A stretch of 64,000 nucleotides of DNA. Origin: Streptomyces nigra. Lineage in GTDB: Bacteria > Actinomycetota > Actinomycetes > Streptomycetales > Streptomycetaceae. The stretch covers positions 6,750,501 to 6,814,500 of the forward strand of contig NZ_CP029043.1 in assembly GCF_003074055.1 (NCBI RefSeq). The letters run 5' to 3'. Made by a program: the position numbers and the translations under genes. Below, in pieces: positions 61,993 to 64,000 of the stretch. Every line of letters starts with the position of its first letter. Position 1 is the first letter of the stretch. Under the pieces are notes generated by a model. That model saw only the letters and a program-made list of their open reading frames with translations, ran no database searches and was not told the DNA's origin.

Positions 61993-63018
61993 TCACGCCC
62001 GGGAGCGCTCCTTGCCGTGCGTCCACGCCAGCAGCTCGTCGGCCGTCCAGGTGGTCACCACCCGCTCGGCGGGCACCCCGCACTCCTCGGCCCGCGCACA
62101 GCCGTACCGCTGCCAGTCCAGCTGTCCCGGGGCGTGCGCGTCGGTGTCGATCGAGAACAGCGTGCCCGCGGCCACCGCCCGGCGCAGCAGCCGGCGGGGC
62201 GGGTCCAGCCGCTCGGGCCGGCTGTTGATCTCCACCGCCGTCCCGGACTCGGCGCAGGCGGCGAACACCGCGTCCGCGTCGAACTCCGACTCGGGGCGTC
62301 CCCGCCCGGTGATCAGACGGCCGGTGCAGTGCCCGAGGACGTCCGCGTGCGGATCGCGCACCGCCGCGATCATGCGGCGGGTCATGGAGCGGGCGTCCAT
62401 GCGCAGCTTGGAGTGCACCGACACCACGACCACGTCGAGGCGCTCCAGCAGTTCCGGTTCCTGGTCCAGGGAGCCGTCGTCGAGGATGTCGCACTCGATA
62501 CCGGTGAGCAGCCGGAACGGCGCCCAGCGGGTGTTCAGCTCCGCCACCACGTCCAGCTGCTCGCGCAGCCGCCCGGCCGACAGCCCGCGGGCGACGGTCA
62601 GCCGGGGCGAGTGGTCGGTGAGCGCCGCCCACTCGTGCCCGAGCTCCGCCGCCGTGCGCCCCATCTCCTCGATGGGGCTGCCGCCGTCCGACCAGTCGGA
62701 GTGCAGATGGCAGTCGCCGCGCAGCGCCTCCCAAAGCTCCCGGCCCCCCTCGGGCGGTCCCGCGGCGGGCCGGTTCTCCAGGTCGGTGAGATAGGCGGGC
62801 ACCTGTCCTGCCAGGGCCTCGCGCACCACGCCGGCCGTCTTGGGGCCGACGCCTTTCAGGGACTCCAGCGTCCCGGCCTCCGCCCGCGCCCGGACCTCCT
62901 CCGGGGGCAGCTCACCCAGCACCCGGGCGGCCGTTCGGAACGCCCGGACGCGGTACGTCGGCTCCAGGGACCGCTCCAGCAGAAAGGCGATCCGGTTCAA
63001 CGCCTCCACGGGATCCAT
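61993..63018 (-). CDS. HhH-PHP domain phosphoesterase, PolX C-terminal-like
   Basis: 341 residues. A helix-hairpin-helix region (LESLKGVGPKTAGVV near 55-69) is followed by a PHP metal-phosphoesterase domain with GDCHLHSDWSDGGSP near 100, ALTDHSPRL near 129, VVVVSVHSKL near 190, GHCTGRLI and IDTDAHAP near 290, so the metal-binding histidines and aspartates are present. Equivalent to the C-terminal part of PolX without the polymerase. Very strong GGAGGAGGAGG before the ATG. Possibly a DNA-repair phosphatase or nuclease; inferred. Confidence 0.87.
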   Translation of the reverse strand: MDPVEALNRIAFLLERSLEPTYRVRAFRTAARVLGELPPEEVRARAEAGTLESLKGVGPKTAGVVREALAGQVPAYLTDLENRPAAGPPEGGRELWEALRGDCHLHSDWSDGGSPIEEMGRTAAELGHEWAALTDHSPRLTVARGLSAGRLREQLDVVAELNTRWAPFRLLTGIECDILDDGSLDQEPELLERLDVVVVSVHSKLRMDARSMTRRMIAAVRDPHADVLGHCTGRLITGRGRPESEFDADAVFAACAESGTAVEINSRPERLDPPRRLLRRAVAAGTLFSIDTDAHAPGQLDWQRYGCARAEECGVPAERVVTTWTADELLAWTHGKERSRA

Positions 63019-63160
63019 CGGCACCTCCTCCTCCAGGGTTCCCCGGCACCGCCGGCGCCGCACGGCGACGACGGCGGAGGGAGGTACCACGGGCGCCCGG
63101 GCTCCGCCTCCCGGGCGTCCGAGGGATTCGCCGACGCGTCCGGCGTCCTACGCTCTATGC

Positions 63161-63397
63161 ATGACCGAAAGCGCGAGCCCGCACATCGCACAGCCGCGGA
63201 TCATGGTGCTCGGGGTTCAGCCGGGCAAGCCCCCGTTCCGCATCATGGAGATCGACGGTGAGATCGTCTGTGAGGCCAGGACCATCACCGACGTCCTCAC
63301 CACCGCCGCCCTCTACGGCATCACGGTCCACGACCTCGACGACCCGGACGTGGTCCGCTGGGTCGGTGGCGACAAGTTCACCTGGCACCACCACTGA
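63161..63397 (+). CDS. Small conserved hypothetical protein
   Basis: 78 residues: RIMVLGVQPGKPPFRIMEID followed by LTTAALYGITVHDLDDP. It looks like a compact alpha/beta streptomycete-specific protein of unknown function. No strong ribosome site. Convergent with the GH16 gene, 15 bp away. Confidence 0.6.
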   Translation: MTESASPHIAQPRIMVLGVQPGKPPFRIMEIDGEIVCEARTITDVLTTAALYGITVHDLDDPDVVRWVGGDKFTWHHH

Positions 63398-63412
63398 GGG
63401 GACCGCTCGCGC

Positions 63413-64000
63413 TCAGCCCACCGTCCACTTCTGGTTGGCTCCGCCGGAGCAGGTCCACAGCTGCAGCCGCGTGCCGTTGGCCGAGCTGTTCCCGGTGGCG
63501 TCCACGCACTTGTCGGCCTGCGGATTGACGATGTCGCGCGCCGCGGAGACGGTCCACTTCTGGTTGGCGCCTCCCGTGCAGTCCCACAGTTGCAGCGGTG
63601 TGCCGTCCGCGGTGCCGTTGCCGGTGGCGTCCAGGCACTTGCCGAGCGCGCGCAGCGTGCCGTCCGAGCCGGACGTCCAGCGCTGGGCGGCGGTGCCGTT
63701 GCAGTCGTAGAGCTGGACCGGGGTGCCGTTGGCGGTGTTCGCGCCCGCCACGTCCATGCACTTGCCGGCGAGCCCGCGCACGGTGTTGCCGCCGGTCGGG
63801 GTGTCGCCCGTGGTCACCGAGACATGGTCCACGACCAGCTGCTGCGGGAAGACGGTGGAGCCGTCCGGGTCGCCGGGCCAGTAGCCGCCGACCGCGAGGT
63901 TGAGGATCAGGAAGTAGGGCCGGTTGAACACCCATTGCTTGCCGTTGAGATCGGCCGGCGTGCGCCGCTGGTAGACGTTGCCGTCCACGGACCAGGTGAT
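63413..64000 (-). CDS. GH16 beta-glucanase with ricin B lectin domain (3' part)
   Basis: Only the C-terminal 195 residues are in the window; the gene continues past 64000. The first part reads the end of a GH16 (laminarinase-like) catalytic domain (KQWVFNRPYFLILNLAVGGY, then VVDHVSV). After a short linker comes a CBM13/ricin B trefoil with three QxW motifs (QRW, QKW, QKW) and CMDVAG/CLDATG/CVDATG repeats. Secreted endo-beta-1,3-glucanase that degrades fungal or algal beta-glucan, as inferred from family. Confidence 0.9.
   Translation of the reverse strand: MTWSVDGNVYQRRTPADLNGKQWVFNRPYFLILNLAVGGYWPGDPDGSTVFPQQLVVDHVSVTTGDTPTGGNTVRGLAGKCMDVAGANTANGTPVQLYDCNGTAAQRWTSGSDGTLRALGKCLDATGNGTADGTPLQLWDCTGGANQKWTVSAARDIVNPQADKCVDATGNSSANGTRLQLWTCSGGANQKWTVG

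Overview
The window is high-GC actinomycete DNA, almost certainly from a Streptomyces chromosome. Third codon positions are overwhelmingly G or C, GTG starts and GTGA/ATGA stop-start overlaps are common, and many small proteins look like lineage-specific streptomycete families. There are no rRNA or tRNA genes, no CRISPR array and no complete insertion sequence. Gene content is accessory and catabolic rather than core. The last gene runs off the right edge.

Left region (about 87-10105): a dormancy or hypoxia-type island. It has three tandem-domain universal stress proteins, a phosphoketolase, a zinc alcohol dehydrogenase, a small STAS protein, a PNPOx-like flavin/F420-fold protein and a two-GAF sensor kinase of the DosS/OsdK type, with no response regulator in the window. 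Palindromes with GGGCC/GGCCC-like arms lie in two of its promoter regions. The 3' end of the kinase gene has been duplicated and locally amplified into a 66-bp tandem array. Next (10121-16185) come a small Cys-rich protein, a YbdK-type carboxylate-amine ligase, a repetitive small ORF, an AsnO-type glutamine amidotransferase and an S9 peptidase, which look like one functional unit.

Middle region (16196-34165): a STAS-like protein; a decayed membrane-protein gene; an orphan cytochrome oxidase subunit I with a coupled one-helix partner; a second YbdK-type ligase coupled to an unknown protein; an MBL hydrolase; a CYP152-type fatty-acid peroxygenase; several SDRs; an ANTAR protein and an AraC regulator divergent from each other; a broken ANTAR gene beside a MITE-like element; an SRAP protein; a PLP dehydratase; a cupin; and a quinone reductase. 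A TetR regulator has matching palindromic operators in front of itself (shared with a divergent MoxR/VWA operon) and in front of a distant SDR gene.

Rhamnose region (34175-48285): a complete L-rhamnose catabolic locus. The minus-strand run rhaI-rhaEW-rhaB-lutA-lutB-lutC converts rhamnose through lactaldehyde and L-lactate to pyruvate. The divergent plus-strand run encodes an ABC importer (rhaT, two permeases, a lipoprotein), a mutarotase and a LacI-type regulator. Two LacI-type operators lie in the divergent promoter. The rhaI 3' end appears frameshifted.

Right region (48387-64000): an S33 hydrolase, a PIG-L deacetylase, a Cys-cluster/pentapeptide protein, a CYP102-like P450 with a divergent TetR gene, an iron-box-controlled DUF2470 protein, a Tat-type beta-propeller lactonase-like lipoprotein, an FUSC-type membrane protein, a FusB-like FBP protein, a ROK regulator, two NAD(P)-dependent oxidoreductases, an HhH-PHP phosphoesterase and the 3' end of a GH16-ricin glucanase.
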